NCBI GenBank assembly: GCA_951799425.1
Contig: OX637409.1
Span: forward strand, 10,202,960-10,266,959
Length of the DNA stretch: 64,000 nt
DNA from: Ilex aquifolium
Taxonomy: Eukaryota; Streptophyta; Magnoliopsida; Aquifoliales; Aquifoliaceae
Direction of reading: 5' to 3'
How positions within the stretch are numbered: position 1 is the first letter of the stretch; every line of letters starts with the position of its first letter. Shown here in pieces: positions 10,683 through 21,733 of the stretch. The position numbers and the translations under genes are program-made. A model generated the notes under the pieces. That model saw only the letters and a program-made list of their open reading frames with translations. It ran no database searches and was not told where the DNA came from.

Positions 10683-12660
10683 ATCTTGACCATATATTAA
10701 AGAAACCCAAGAAGGTCAATTGTTTGATACCGTAAAAAGACCCAAGAGGGTCAATTACTTGAACCGACGTAGGGTCAACTAATTAGAATTAAATGTGATG
10801 ACTCCAAGAGGAATCAGAGTGTACCACTTGATTCCCAGTACACAGGTGATGAAGTTCAACATTAGATGACAAAATTAATGGCTTATATCAATATATATAC
10901 TCTGGTTTATTTCGCATGGTAGAACTTATCTATTGCCTTTGCCTGTATCACACTTGATACTCAATCTTTTTATGCATCCGACACATGTTCGACATTAATC
11001 TCATGGGAGATAAATTATGAAACTTGGTGCCTTTTAGATGATTTAATTTTTACAATGGTTTGTGACCAATCTTGATCCAAACACGAGGAAGTACTTGACT
11101 AATAGAGTCGGCCTACGAGAAAGAGACCCAAGAGGGTCAATTACCTAATTGATATTCAACCAAAGAGGTCAATCAATGAGAATTATATAAGATGACTATA
11201 AAGAGGGATCCAAGTGTGCCACTTGATTCCTTGATTCCTAGTAGACATGACATACATAAATAGAGACTAACTCTCTACCAAACTGGTGGTTTTGGTATTG
11301 AACCAAGTACTCACAGACTGCATAAGAAATTAGTGGAGTATGGCTCCCTCGTTAGAATGAGTAATCAATACCGCAAAGATGGTTGTGATCAAAATCTATT
11401 GTTTGTTAGACATCTATGGAGATAAAAGGAAGATGGATCTCTTCATATAAGCCATACGCAGCTGCCCATGGTATGAGAATCCTTTGACTTTGTTTTGCAT
11501 GTTTGACATGCTCGTAATCTGAGTATACATATGTGTGATGAATATGTGACACTCATAATCTGGCATGCTTTGATAGGTAAGAGATCTAAGAGAAAAATAT
11601 GATTTTTTTCCGGAGATAACTTGATTGTCATGATATTTGAATTTTTCCATTTTGCTATATTATGTTCTCGAGATAACTCTATTATTTATGCTATAAATAA
11701 TGACACGTGGAGTCTTTGAGATGATCCAATTTTTACGATGGAGTTGGCCAATGAGAAAGAGAACCAAGAAGACATAAAAATCGATACGACAGAGATCCAA
11801 GAGGATCAATTACTTGATACCGAAAGAAATTCAAGAGGGACAATTGTTTGATATTCGACTTGAAGTGTCAACCAATAAGAATTAAATTTTTTGAATTCAA
11901 GGCGAATTAGAGTGTACCACTCAATTCCTAATATGAAGGACCTACATGAGTAGAGATTAACTATCTACAGACATTGGTGAAACTCTCTATGGACATTGGT
12001 GAGACCCAAGAATTTAGCTACACATGATCTCATTGGAAGTAAGCAACATCCATTTTCGGTGTAGTGTGCCACTATGCCCGATAAACATTCGCTTAAGATC
12101 AAGCTTCTCCTAAGTGGAGTATTACTCAAGTTACAAATATGTGGAGATATCTTGTTATGATGGTTCAACATTTTCAAATAAACTCTCTTGTGGCTTCAAG
12201 GGTCCAAAGGGTCTTCTCTTAGCCCACCGAATTATGAACTATGAAGAATCCTTAGAAAGCTTTGGTTTGATTATCTATTTGAGCTTACATCAAACATGGA
12301 TCTTGGGTCAGAATCTCATAACAGATTTATTAAAGCTATCTGCTTATCACGATGACGAATGAGGTTAATCAATTAGAAAAAGACACCCAAGGGATACAAT
12401 ATTTGATACGACAAAGTGATCAAAGATGCTGAGAAGTATGATACGGGCATGATTTATCTTGACTTCATCAAAAAATATACGAATCGAGAGGTCATCTTAC
12501 TAAACATGCCCACGACAGTTAATTATGTGATTCTTGAGAAAGAGACCCAAGAAAGTCAATTACTTAATTGACATTTGGCCCCGAGACTAAAAAATATTTT
12601 TAGTTAAAAAGGACTAGATTGTGGAATCAGAGTGTACCACTCGATTGATATAGTCATCCA
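10683..12660 (+). repeat. Diverged long-period internal repeats
   Basis: The phrase AAAGAGACCCAAGAGGGTCAATTA..TTGATA, followed 80-130 bp later by AATCAGAGTGTACCACTTGATTCC, recurs about five times: starts near 10687, 11117, 11753, 12370 and 12537. Spacing is irregular (about 170-640 bp) and copies are strongly diverged. No coding frame is conserved between copies. Small frames in 11414-12978 are not supported as genes. Confidence 0.7.
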
Positions 12661-13191
12661 TCTCGTTGAATAACTATTCCAGAGAAAGAGAAATTATTTA
12701 CTGCAAGTATTCTTCACCCATACGCCAAGTGACAAACACATCCAGATGGACATGGTGTCACCCAAATGTCATTCAAACACTTTGAGATGGCAACAATAAA
12801 AGAGCTCGATGGGCCTATGAATGGTGGTCGGTTTATCACAAGGGGTGCTGGCAACAAGATTTTTAGTAACCAAAAAGCATGTACTACTGCCAAAACTAGT
12901 CCTGTGAAAGAACCATCGAGGCATTTGGACGAACACCAGCATCGCGCCTCTCGTGCTAGTGTTCATGACTTCCATTAGTCCTGGAAAAGCCTTTCAAAGC
13001 ATCCAAAAACTCTTACACTGACACCAACAATTGGAGATAGATCGAGAGAACATCTGGACCAGAGGAGGAGGACGAAAGATCAAAGAAAAATAGGCGACAC
13101 GAAGCCCGAGTAATCATGATTCCATCGTTGATGTTGAAGAATTTTTCGTGAGGCTTCATATTACACATGCACTTATAGCTACTTGAATTAT

Positions 13192-13640
13192 TACCTACCA
13201 CAGGAAAAATGTCTAATGGCGGAGTACCACCCGCGAGTAAATGAGATTGATTCATAAAGCTAATCTTTGTGGAGTACCTGCCACATGAAAGACATCTAAC
13301 AGTGGAGTACCTCCCGCGAATTGATAAGATTGAGCTTCAAAGCTAATCTTTGTGGAGTACTTGCCACATGAAAGACATCTAATAGTGGAGTACCTCCCGC
13401 GAATTGATAAGATTGAGCTTTAGAGCTAATCTTTGTGGAGTACCTGCCACATGAAAGATGCCTAACAGCGGAGTACCTCCCGCGAATGAATAAGATTGAG
13501 CTTCAAAGCTAATCTTTTTGTGGAGTACCTACCATATGAGAGATGTCACAACATCACCATGGAGTACCTCCAGTGAACAAATAGGATTAAGCTTCAGAGC
13601 TAATCCTTTTGTGGAGTACCTGCCACATGAAAGATCCGAG
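13192..13640 (+). repeat. Tandem array, about 83-bp period, 5.4 copies
   Basis: Units start GTGGAGTACCTGCCACATGA at 13269 and 13352, with later starts near 13436, 13520 and 13611. They contain GGAGTACCTCCCGCGAAT and AAGATTGAGCTTCAAAGC. The first unit is the most diverged. A related phrase (GTGTGCCACATGAAAAAT) recurs just before the PPT at 14043. Confidence 0.9.
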
Positions 13641-14063
13641 AAGGCTCGGGCATAAGATAACCTACTGCTAAGGTAGGGAGGAAAAAATTCCTGACAGAGG
13701 TAGGGACCTAGCTCAGGTGCAGCCATCCGATCAAACTTAGGCCCACGACTAGGCACGACGGTGTAAGCCAAACGGGTAACGTTTGAAGACCGATTAGATT
13801 GACGGATCGGTGCAAGGGTCACAATAAGTGACCAAGAACTGATGTCCGAACCCTTCAAAGAGGCAGGTCCTCTTGGCTAGGGGAAGGGGGGCATGATTGA
13901 AAATTTTAAGTATTGAACTCTTAAGCCCTTCATTGAGGTAACACCTCTTTGCTACGGGAAAAGGACACAAAAAAGCATTTTTTCATAACAAATAATACAA
14001 GGCAATTAATGAGAGAGGATTGTAAATAGAGAATATCTTCCGGTGTGCCACATGAAAAATATT

Positions 14064-14076
14064 CTCTAGGGGCAAA
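14064..14076 (+). promoter_or_regulatory. Polypurine tract
   Basis: The sequence TCTCTAGGGGCAAA lies immediately before the right LTR, in the position of the plus-strand primer. The same GGGGGCAAA type is found next to the 3' LTR of the 37976-55413 element. Confidence 0.7.
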
Positions 14077-14866
14077 TGAAGGGGTCGATAAATTCTGATC
14101 ATCTGACAATTAGATTTGGACACGTGGCAAGTTGCATGACCCTACTATGACCGAGCAAGTAGCTAGGCTATTCGGGCCGAGCTAAAGTTAGCCCAGCCGA
14201 GCAGAGCAAGTAGCTAGGCTATCCAGGCCGAGCTAAAAATTGGTCCGACCTATTAGAGGATTAAACTCGACCGAACAAACAGCTAGGTTGTCCCGGCCGA
14301 GCAGAGGATAAGATCCGACATAGCTGTCATCAAATAGCAACCGAGCTGATTAGAAAGCTCGGAAAGGAAGGAATGAGCTCGGCGATCGTCACGACCGAAC
14401 TGTTACGACCGAGCTGTTTAAACAGTGAACGTGATGCTAAAAGGATGCCTGTAATTCAGGCATTCTGGCTAAACGAATTGACGAAATTATAGGCCTGGCA
14501 GGAGGAATTGCTGGAGAGATATCAACAACTTCCCAACTAGGGCCGCCTAATTAGAGGAAGGTGTACCACCTTGAATCGAAAATCATGGAAACCCTAACTG
14601 AACAGGGATCTATAAAAAGCCAAAGGAACCAAGATGAAAGGTACGCTGAACTCTCCTTGTCTTCTGGCAATTCTCTGAATCCCATTACTAACTTAAGCAT
14701 CGGAGTGTCTTCGATCGAAGCACTTCGATCGAAGCACTTCGATCTTGGGCAGTTTGTTCATTTTGCAGGAAGGGAAGACTGGGAGATCAAGTTTAGAGCT
14801 CATTCTTTATCAGAAATACCCATTCATCATTCCTGTATGAGGTATCTTCAATTTTTGCCTCTTACA
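14077..14866 (+). repeat. Right LTR of the non-autonomous element
   Basis: 790 bp. Compared with the left LTR it lacks about 24 bp after CAAGTTGCA (about 14133). It carries one extra 14-bp unit that duplicates the hairpin arm (14713-14744). The TATA-like sequence is at 14611-14618. Confidence 0.92.
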
Positions 14867-14871
14867 AGTAT
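14867..14871. repeat. Target-site duplication AGTAT (right)
   Basis: Matches 8635-8639 exactly. Confidence 0.9.
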
Positions 14872-14976
14872 AACTACCAGGAGTTCTAACCCAAAAAGCA
14901 TTCTAGATAGTTTGGTAGTTTATTATTTAAAAGCTTGGACAGTAGTTACAGGTTTTTAGGATACAAGACTAGAACT

Positions 14977-15283
14977 TATTTTTTTTGGTAACGGTGAAAT
15001 CCTATGGCCTGTCCTCAACGAGTAGAGGTGCACTTATGTCGCTCAGGCTTGTAACTCTGAGTAGAACCACGGGCAAATCCGGGTGTATAAACCGGTCCCT
15101 CAACTCATACAGCAGTTAAATCAGGACCTGCATTTCGCCAGGGACTCAAGATCCACACCAGAGACTTGGATACGATTCGTCCAACCAATTGATGTCTTGT
15201 CCTACCAAGCAGCCACGCTTTGCGCCCAGGGGACTTCGAACCCCTAACCTCCCACTAGGAAGTTAGAGGCTCTGATCTTGTTT
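14977..15283 (-). mobile_element. SINE-like element
   Basis: On the minus strand GGTTCGAAGTCC (15242-15231) fits the tRNA-type Pol III B box. The element then runs to a short A-rich tail, seen as TTTTTTTT at about 14978-14986. The A-box region next to 15270 is not clear and no flanking duplication was found, so the copy is probably 5'-truncated or old. Confidence 0.5.
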
Positions 15284-15934
15284 TGATTTATGCACTGTGC
15301 TTCGATGTCCTCATTATTCCGTCTTCTTCTGTTTTTTAATTTTCTTGAATGATTCTTTATTTGTATCTTGATTAATTCTTAGTGTGAGATTATTTGAGTG
15401 CTTGATTATTTTATTTTATTTGAGATCCATACATAGACGAAATATTTTTTGATTCTCAAAATTTTTGATTGTTTGTATTTTTGATTTGGTTGAAATCTTG
15501 TGGATTTTATGGCATTTTTTATTTGAATTTCAAACACCATGTTTTACGCGATATCTTAGTGGCTGAATTTCATGAGAATGATAGTTGATTTTCGGTTGCT
15601 TTCCAAATCCATGAGATGGCGCCGATTAGTTTTTATTATGGGTATATTTGGCATTCAGAAAATAAAAATGATCTATTTACAAATAATTTTTCTCGAATGA
15701 CTTTTACTCAATTAAGTCCTATATTATATATCAGGCTATAAAAATCCCAAAAAAACAAAGTTGGGCCCACTAAACTACCACCCATTTCTTGTGTGCAATG
15801 CAGCGGTCATAACTCTCTCTCTCTCTCTCGTCCGACGATAAATAACAACACTACAACATACTTAAAATTGGTTACTAGTAGAAATTTCAGTTCTATGTGC
15901 GTATTGTGTTATTGACAAAACAATTGTTGCTATT
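15284..15934. other. Intergenic, AT-rich
   Basis: No gene or element boundary is supported. A (CT)n run lies at about 15816-15829, and CACTACAACATAC at 15847 may be a chance CACTA-like end. Confidence 0.5.
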
Positions 15935-16477
15935 TGTGATGAGCCCAAAACCAACTGGCCAGACCCAATAAATCAACCAAGTCCAAGTCAGCTAAAAAGC
16001 AGAACAAACCCACTTTATCGATCCGACCCAATCTAAGATCCAAGGAGCCCGGGAAAATAAGAACACGTGAGAGAAAGAATATCGGGATAGACACTCATGG
16101 AGATCAAATCCTACCTTGATTGTACTTACAAAAAAAATAGTGTCCCTCTCCCTCACGTCACCGCCTCACTCACCGCCTCACCATACCTATATATTGTAAG
16201 CTCTCTCCGCATGGAGAGGCACCTCACAACATCTAGACATCACCTTGAGACATTTACACACACTACACCTAGAGCTTTGCCTCTCTACACCAAGTTTCTC
16301 TCCCCTTACTACTGTAATTCTCCCGGTCACTTTATTGATCAATAAAGATCTCCGGCCACCGCTGCCATTTCTCGAGAGTGGAGTAGGTCACCCGAACCGA
16401 ACCACTATATATTTTTGTGTTGACTCTATATTTATTGTTTTGTCATTGATAGTTTTACTTATTATTCATTAATCACA
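15935..16477 (+). mobile_element. LTR-like segment (possible solo LTR or fragment)
   Basis: It starts TGTGATGAGCCC and ends AATCACA, giving short inverted ends TGTGAT/ATCACA. It contains a TATA-like CCTATATATTGTA at about 16185, then leader-like sequence, a TTGATCAATAAAG polyadenylation-like site near 16335, and ACCGAACCACTATATATTTTTGTG near 16395. All are in the order expected of U3-R-U5. No flanking 5-bp duplication was found, so the call is tentative. The frames at 16097-16472 are leader sequence, not genes. Confidence 0.35.
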
Positions 16478-18212
16478 TCCCTTCACATATTCGACTGTTG
16501 ATCTTGCATGAGACCAATTTGTGCATCATCAATTTGTATAGTTATAATTAACTTCATTTTTTTTGTAAAGGGTTGTAATTTGCCCCTTTTTATTTTTAAT
16601 TGTTTGTATAGACTATGTTATGTATATTGGTTTTTGGCCTTTGTGTATTTAATAAATTTTTACCAAACTATTATGATGCTAAAAATATAAATATATCATA
16701 TTATTTTTATTTGCTAAAGATAAAAATTAAATGTTATAGTTAGAGTGTCTCCACCTAGAAAAGATTCATGACTCCGCCCCTATCCTTTATATATATCATC
16801 TATTTAGTCATCGAGAAGCAGCACCGGAGAGTTCGAAGTCCTGCCTTTGTTTCGTTCTTTCATCTTTTTTCTCCTATTTTCCCTTTCCTTTTGTGTGAGG
16901 GTGTATGTACATCCGTAATAGTGAATGGGGGGCTATATACAAATTCAGAAAAATCTTCTTTTTGGTGTATTTATCACAGCTGTAATATAATTTTCTTTTC
17001 GTAATGGTCATGCCCCAATTTTTTTCCCAGTTCTAATATGAAGTTTGGATTTCATCTTTGAAAAGAGCACACCCTTTGTCACATCATAATTAGACATTGA
17101 TACTTGATTATAATTATAGTTGTTATTCAATTGTATATCTTATTAATTGTATGGATATTTCTTGTTTATTTGCATCTTGGATAGAAATGTCATTGTCCGT
17201 AAATTACACAAGTCCACTGTTAAGATTATAGCGTGATTGTGAGATAGTAATTGGTTAGAATTATTTTTCTTTAAATAAAATTTTATAGTAATTACTAATT
17301 TATTTAAATAAGTTTTATACACGCGTTAAAATCGTTAAGGGTTCATGTTCTTAGAGGATAATCTTATCAATATTTTTTTAAATAGTAGTTTCGTATTAAT
17401 TGACAAATATTTAGGTTATATAATTACTCTAAATTATTTGAATTTTTTTTATTATTTTATATTTTTAGACACGAACGATTAATAGTATATAAAAAAGACA
17501 TTAGAGTTAACTCATCGCACGAATTGTGCTTAAAAAGTAGAAACTGTCAATTCTTTGGTCATTATTTGACGTATAATATAAACAAAAAGGTTTTATCGAA
17601 AAGTTTGCTTTCATAAGCGAAAAAGTCCCAATTTTTTCCTCATTTTTAGGAATCTCCTATCGGGATTCGCGAAACAATGAGATTTGGCAAATATTTTGTT
17701 TGGTAAAAGAGATTTGTCATTCACCGTACGAATCTTTAGCATTAAATCAATGATGATACCAACTTAATTACACACGTACCCACCTTAATTATCTCTATTC
17801 ATCTAATGGCCATGCTGTGCCAATATGAATGGAGTAATGCTATGCTTACTGTAGTCTAAGATCGGATGGAGATCACAACATTTTTTCTTTAAAGTTTTTT
17901 AGTGGATCACTTCCAATTTATTTGAGTGGGTCGTTTGTTCATTAATTAAAAGTTGAGTTGCCAAACTAATATATATATATATATATATATATTGAAAGAA
18001 ATTCAAATCGATTAAGATGAGGTGCATTAGATCAGCGGATAATATCATACCCATTTTGTTTAGGACCTCGGATGGCCCAAATATTCGTATTCTAGAATTG
18101 TTCACATTAATTTCCTCGTAATTTTTTTGCACTATAGTACTTAACGCCCTTTTATATCTCATTTTTTTCTCAATAATCTTATGTTTTTATCTTTCTCCAC
18201 TTGGGTTCTTAC
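16478..18212. other. Intergenic, AT-rich
   Basis: No gene is supported. A short (TA)n tract lies at about 17971-17992. GACTCCGCCCCTAT at about 16771 resembles one end of a plant hAT-like element, without a recognisable partner. Confidence 0.5.
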
Positions 18213-18829
18213 AGGTCCGTTTGGTTAGGAAGAAAAAAATGATGGAAAGTGAAAATGATAGAAAGTGAAGTGAAAGAAAAGAAAATGATAGAAAATATAT
18301 TTTCATACATGTATTTGGTTATAATGAAAAATTTATCGAAAAATTTTAAAAAAAATTCATTCTATTGTTTGAAAGAAAGAAAAGTTATAAGAAATTTTTT
18401 TTAATTGTCTAAATTACCCTTAATTATATTAAATCAGTCTAAAAAAAATATGTATTAATAATTGAAAGTTAAAAAATTTAAAAAAAATGGGTCGAAACTT
18501 AATTTTAAGACAATTACCAATACAAAGGTCTTTGAGTCAAATTATATGATTAATCAAATTCATACCAAAATTTTTTAGAATTAATAACCAATAAAATATT
18601 TTAAGAAAAATAAGGGTAAAATAGGAAGTTAGTTATAGATCACAACTTTCTTGCATTTCCTTGTGTTTTTTATAGGAAAAAAAAGTTGGTTATTTGTGAG
18701 AAAATTCAAGTATGAAGAAAATTTATTTTTTCTATCAATTTCCTTTTCATGTTAACCAAACATATGGAAATTTTAAAAAAATTCTCTTTCTTGCATTTTC
18801 TATCATTCTCCCACTAAACAAACAAACCC
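18213..18829. mobile_element. MITE-like element with imperfect terminal inverted repeats
   Basis: The left end AGGTCCGTTTGGTTAGGAAG is followed by AAAATGATGGAAAGTG-type sequence. The right end, reverse-complemented, gives AGGGTTTGTTTGTTTAGTGG followed by GAGAATGATAGAAAATG. The interior is AT-rich with no coding frame. Ends of the GTCCGTTTGGTT type are common in short non-autonomous plant DNA transposons. The target duplication is unclear. Confidence 0.5.
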
Positions 18830-19027
18830 TAGGGGTGTCAACCTGCCAGATGCTTAAATATTAGGTATAACGGTGATATCATGTTTTCATTGATATATAT
18901 TGTCACTATCTGATAATAAACTTAGATATAGGCAAGTTGAATCCCATTTGGATGGTTATTAAATGACACGACATAGTGGTTACTATAATATGTAAGATTC
19001 ATCTACTTATTTGTTATGTTTTTATTG

Positions 19028-19069
19028 AATGGTGACACCACGTGTCAATAATGACGTGGTGTCACCATT
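19028..19069. repeat. Perfect 16-bp inverted repeat, 10-nt spacer
   Basis: AATGGTGACACCACGT (19028-19043) and its exact reverse complement (19054-19069) flank a 10-nt loop. The arms contain CACGT cores. Confidence 0.9.
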
Positions 19070-19589
19070 ACACCAAATATTTTTTCCAAATGAGGATAAG
19101 GCAAGCTATGGTGGGTCGGGTCGGTCCATAAAAGAATTAACACTTAACAGGCAATCAGAAGATCGGGCTGGGACCTGATTCTTTTAACCCAAGCCTTACC
19201 ATTCTTGCCCCAAGTCCTTCCATGGACCATAGACTTAATTGTGTAAAAGTCCTTCGAATAAAAATATTTGTAGCTAGGTAATTTTTTGTTTGAATGTCAA
19301 ATATACTTACGGGTAAATACTAATCAGCGCAACCTCATGGTTTTGAAAACAGCCGAAATTCAAGCATCATTCCCATGAAATCCAATGACTAACAAATTGC
19401 GCAAAACAGGGTTGTGAAATTCAAACAAAAAATGTCATAAAATTCATAAGATTTCAACTAAATCAAAAACACAAAGAACCAAAAATTGTTAGAACAATAT
19501 TTTTTTTTTCAAAATTTAATCTTCAAAAAGAGCATTCACCCTTTAAAATGAAAACGGGCATTTAGAAAAAGATTTAAAATTCAAAAAAA

Positions 19590-19830
19590 CCTCTCCACTG
19601 TGTAACAACACAATGTAACAATATGCTGGACACTATTCTATTTGTCACACTGTGACAAATAATGTGCATTCATATTGCATGATTGCTGCACAAACTAAAT
19701 AATATGTTTGACACAATATAACATCACAATGTGATATAAAAAAAATAATGAGTTAGTTGTACCCAACACTGTTTGTCACACTGTAACAAACACTGTGTCA
19801 CAGTGTAACAACACACTGGACACTAACAAA
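19590..19830. repeat. Short palindromic TGTCACACTGTGACA-type repeats
   Basis: TTTGTCACACTG(T)(G/A)ACAAA and CACAGTGTAACAACACA-type motifs recur several times, together with GCTGGACACT near 19632 and 19812. This looks like the subterminal zone of an unidentified DNA transposon. No coding sequence is present. Confidence 0.45.
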
Positions 19831-20329
19831 AGGTACCACCGCTAATTAACAACCACTGCTGATTAACATAAAAAAAAAAATATAAAAAAAATTGGTTGTT
19901 GATGTTAAATTTTACACATTTAAAATCAACATGTCATTACATTAACATAGAACATATATACCCAAACCTGATATTGTTATTCGACCGTAAAATCACAAAT
20001 CCGTTGAGATGTTTGTGAAACAATACTCGTAACAATATCTGATTAGGATTTCTAGAATAGAATGATAAAAATCATAGTGATAACAAATGGTGATATTGTT
20101 GATTGATGAAAAAATTGGTAATGACTTGGATAAAAAACCAGACGTTGAATAGAAAAAAGAAGATGTACGTTTAAAATTTAAATGTCCTCATTCATTAAAA
20201 TAGAAATATGTTGATATAATAAAATCAAATCCCACAAATAAGGTAACTGTCTAAAAACACTATCTATGAATTATGGAAAATGGTATTTAAGAAAAAATAT
20301 ATTTAAAAAACTGATAATGTGTATCTAGA

Positions 20330-20430
20330 TACAAGACATTTTTAACTAGTAGTACTTTTTTACAATAGATTTTCAGTAAGATATTTTTCCACAAATAAGT
20401 AGTTTATATGGTACATATTTACAATTTTAT
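20330..20430 (-). repeat. Dispersed repeat, copy 2 (reverse of 7558-7668)
   Basis: Its reverse complement aligns with 7558-7668 at roughly 75-80 percent by eye, including ACTTATTTGTGGAAAAATATC and TGTATCTAGATACA. Confidence 0.55.
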
Positions 20431-21019
20431 GTTTTTAAAATTATAATTTTTTTTTACTTTTTCATACTTAGATTTCAGATATATTTGAGTAGTACCAACA
20501 CATGGTTTAAATCGAGTATAAACCTAATATCATGGTATTAGATCTGTTAATAGACCTAATTTTAATTTGAATCTAATTTGAATGCAAAATCGATTAGTCG
20601 GATATGAACTAAATTTTGATCTATTATTTAAATTCAAATCATATACAATACTTCATGAATGTGAATATGAATTTATCAATATTCAAGCCAAATTTTACAT
20701 AGATATATGTAAATATATTATGTAATTTAGTGATTATTTTAAAAATGGGTTGAAAATCAGGTGTAATTTTTTAAAATCAACTCTAGTTAAGTTATTCAGA
20801 TAAGATATCCAAATTTTAATAGATTCAAATATGGACAGTAAAAATAAAATTCATCTAATAATCGAGTTGAATTTTTGTAATCGAATCGGTATGAGTATAT
20901 GTCAAATCTAATTCGTTGAATGTAAAATAGCTAAATATGGTATATTATCTACTTAATTAATGTTGGCATAGTACTTGTCCACAAACATTAAAAAAAAAAA
21001 AACTAATCAACAATAACTA

Positions 21020-21240
21020 ACTAGGACTAGCTTAGTTGGTCACACTTGACACTCCAATTAGAAAGTCAGGGGGTCAATTTTTGTCAAAGGTAAATATTAA
21101 TCTCTTATGTCCATTTCTTTGAAGATTGTATGTGAGTTATTTTGTGTCTCTCCTTGAGGGAATTGTCTATTACTCTCTTTTCGAACTTATTTCTCACTTT
21201 GTTGTTGTAGTAACATCTTGCACTTGTGATAGTGATCAAC
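21020..21240 (+). mobile_element. SINE-like element (degenerate)
   Basis: TAGCTTAGTTGGT (21028-21040) fits a Pol III A box. A degraded B-box-like GGGGGTCAATTTTTG lies about 30 bp downstream. Spacing and the intervening CTTGACACTCC fit tRNA-derived SINEs. No A-tail or target duplication is certain. Confidence 0.4.
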
Positions 21241-21502
21241 AGTTGAATATCAAATAAAAAAAAAACATTGATCGACAATTTTTACTCTACTTTTCATGAT
21301 TTGCTTGAATCAATTGTAGATAAGAGATTAAACTTGATGCAACAAATGATTTTGTTGTTTTTCTATCTAACATTTTTCATTTTGATTTTCTCTTGAAAAG
21401 CCGAATATAATTATGACTTAGATCCAACAATCCCATACGTAATCTAATAGCGGAAAATTCATACACTGAACTACTCTGTTAGCCATCTTTGTAGTTTGGT
21501 AC

Positions 21503-21733
21503 CTAACAGGCCTTAGTGAGTCTGAATCTTTGGAGCCCAACCTTGAACCCGACGGTCTTGAGGTCCTGTTGCACTTCTGCTCGGAAATCAGCATATGTGA
21601 ATGGCTTGTACTTTGAGCTTTCAATCACAGTGTCTTCCTCCGGGAACACAAAGTAGCATATCGATATCCTCTCCTTGTGTTTGTTGACCTTCACTCTGTG
21701 TTTCGCACTCAGGTACTTGTCATTACTTATCGC
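21503..21733 (-). CDS. Dioxygenase exon 3 (codons 261-336, stop TAG)
   Basis: Acceptor TTTGTTAG precedes GCG at 21733. It opens AISNDKYLSAKHRV, giving the distal iron ligand H272, and continues to R282-I-S284 and the C-terminal FKVGLQRFRL. The frame matches phase 0 of exon 2, 11.5 kb away. This exon can only be recognised as part of the gene by looking across the inserted retrotransposon. Confidence 0.88.
   Translation of the reverse strand, partial: AISNDKYLSAKHRVKVNKHKERISICYFVFPEEDTVIESSKYKPFTYADFRAEVQQDLKTVGFKVGLQRFRLTKAC

Larger units (their letters stand above)
8640..14866 (+). mobile_element. Non-autonomous LTR retrotransposon (LARD-like), 6.2 kb
   Basis: The element is complete in structure: two LTRs (8640-9439, 14077-14866), a PBS-like sequence straight after the left LTR, a purine-rich tract before the right LTR, and a 5-bp AGTAT duplication. 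The 4.6-kb interior has no gag, protease, RT, RNase H or integrase frame. It is filled with repeats: a 233-bp tandem array, long diverged repeats and an 83-bp array. The LTR ends (TGAAGGGGT ... TTTTTGCCTCTTACA), the PBS and a conserved LTR hairpin resemble those of the Tat-type element at 37976-55413 read on its own strand. Mobilisation in trans by that family is a reasonable inference. The LTRs differ by roughly 28 substitutions plus two indels, so the insertion is not recent. Confidence 0.92.

Noticed and set aside
7380..16785. Pairing of hAT-like ends near 7380 and 16771 as one large transposon holding the 8640 element
   Set aside because: The ends match only loosely, no 8-bp target duplication was found, and no transposase remnant was seen between them.
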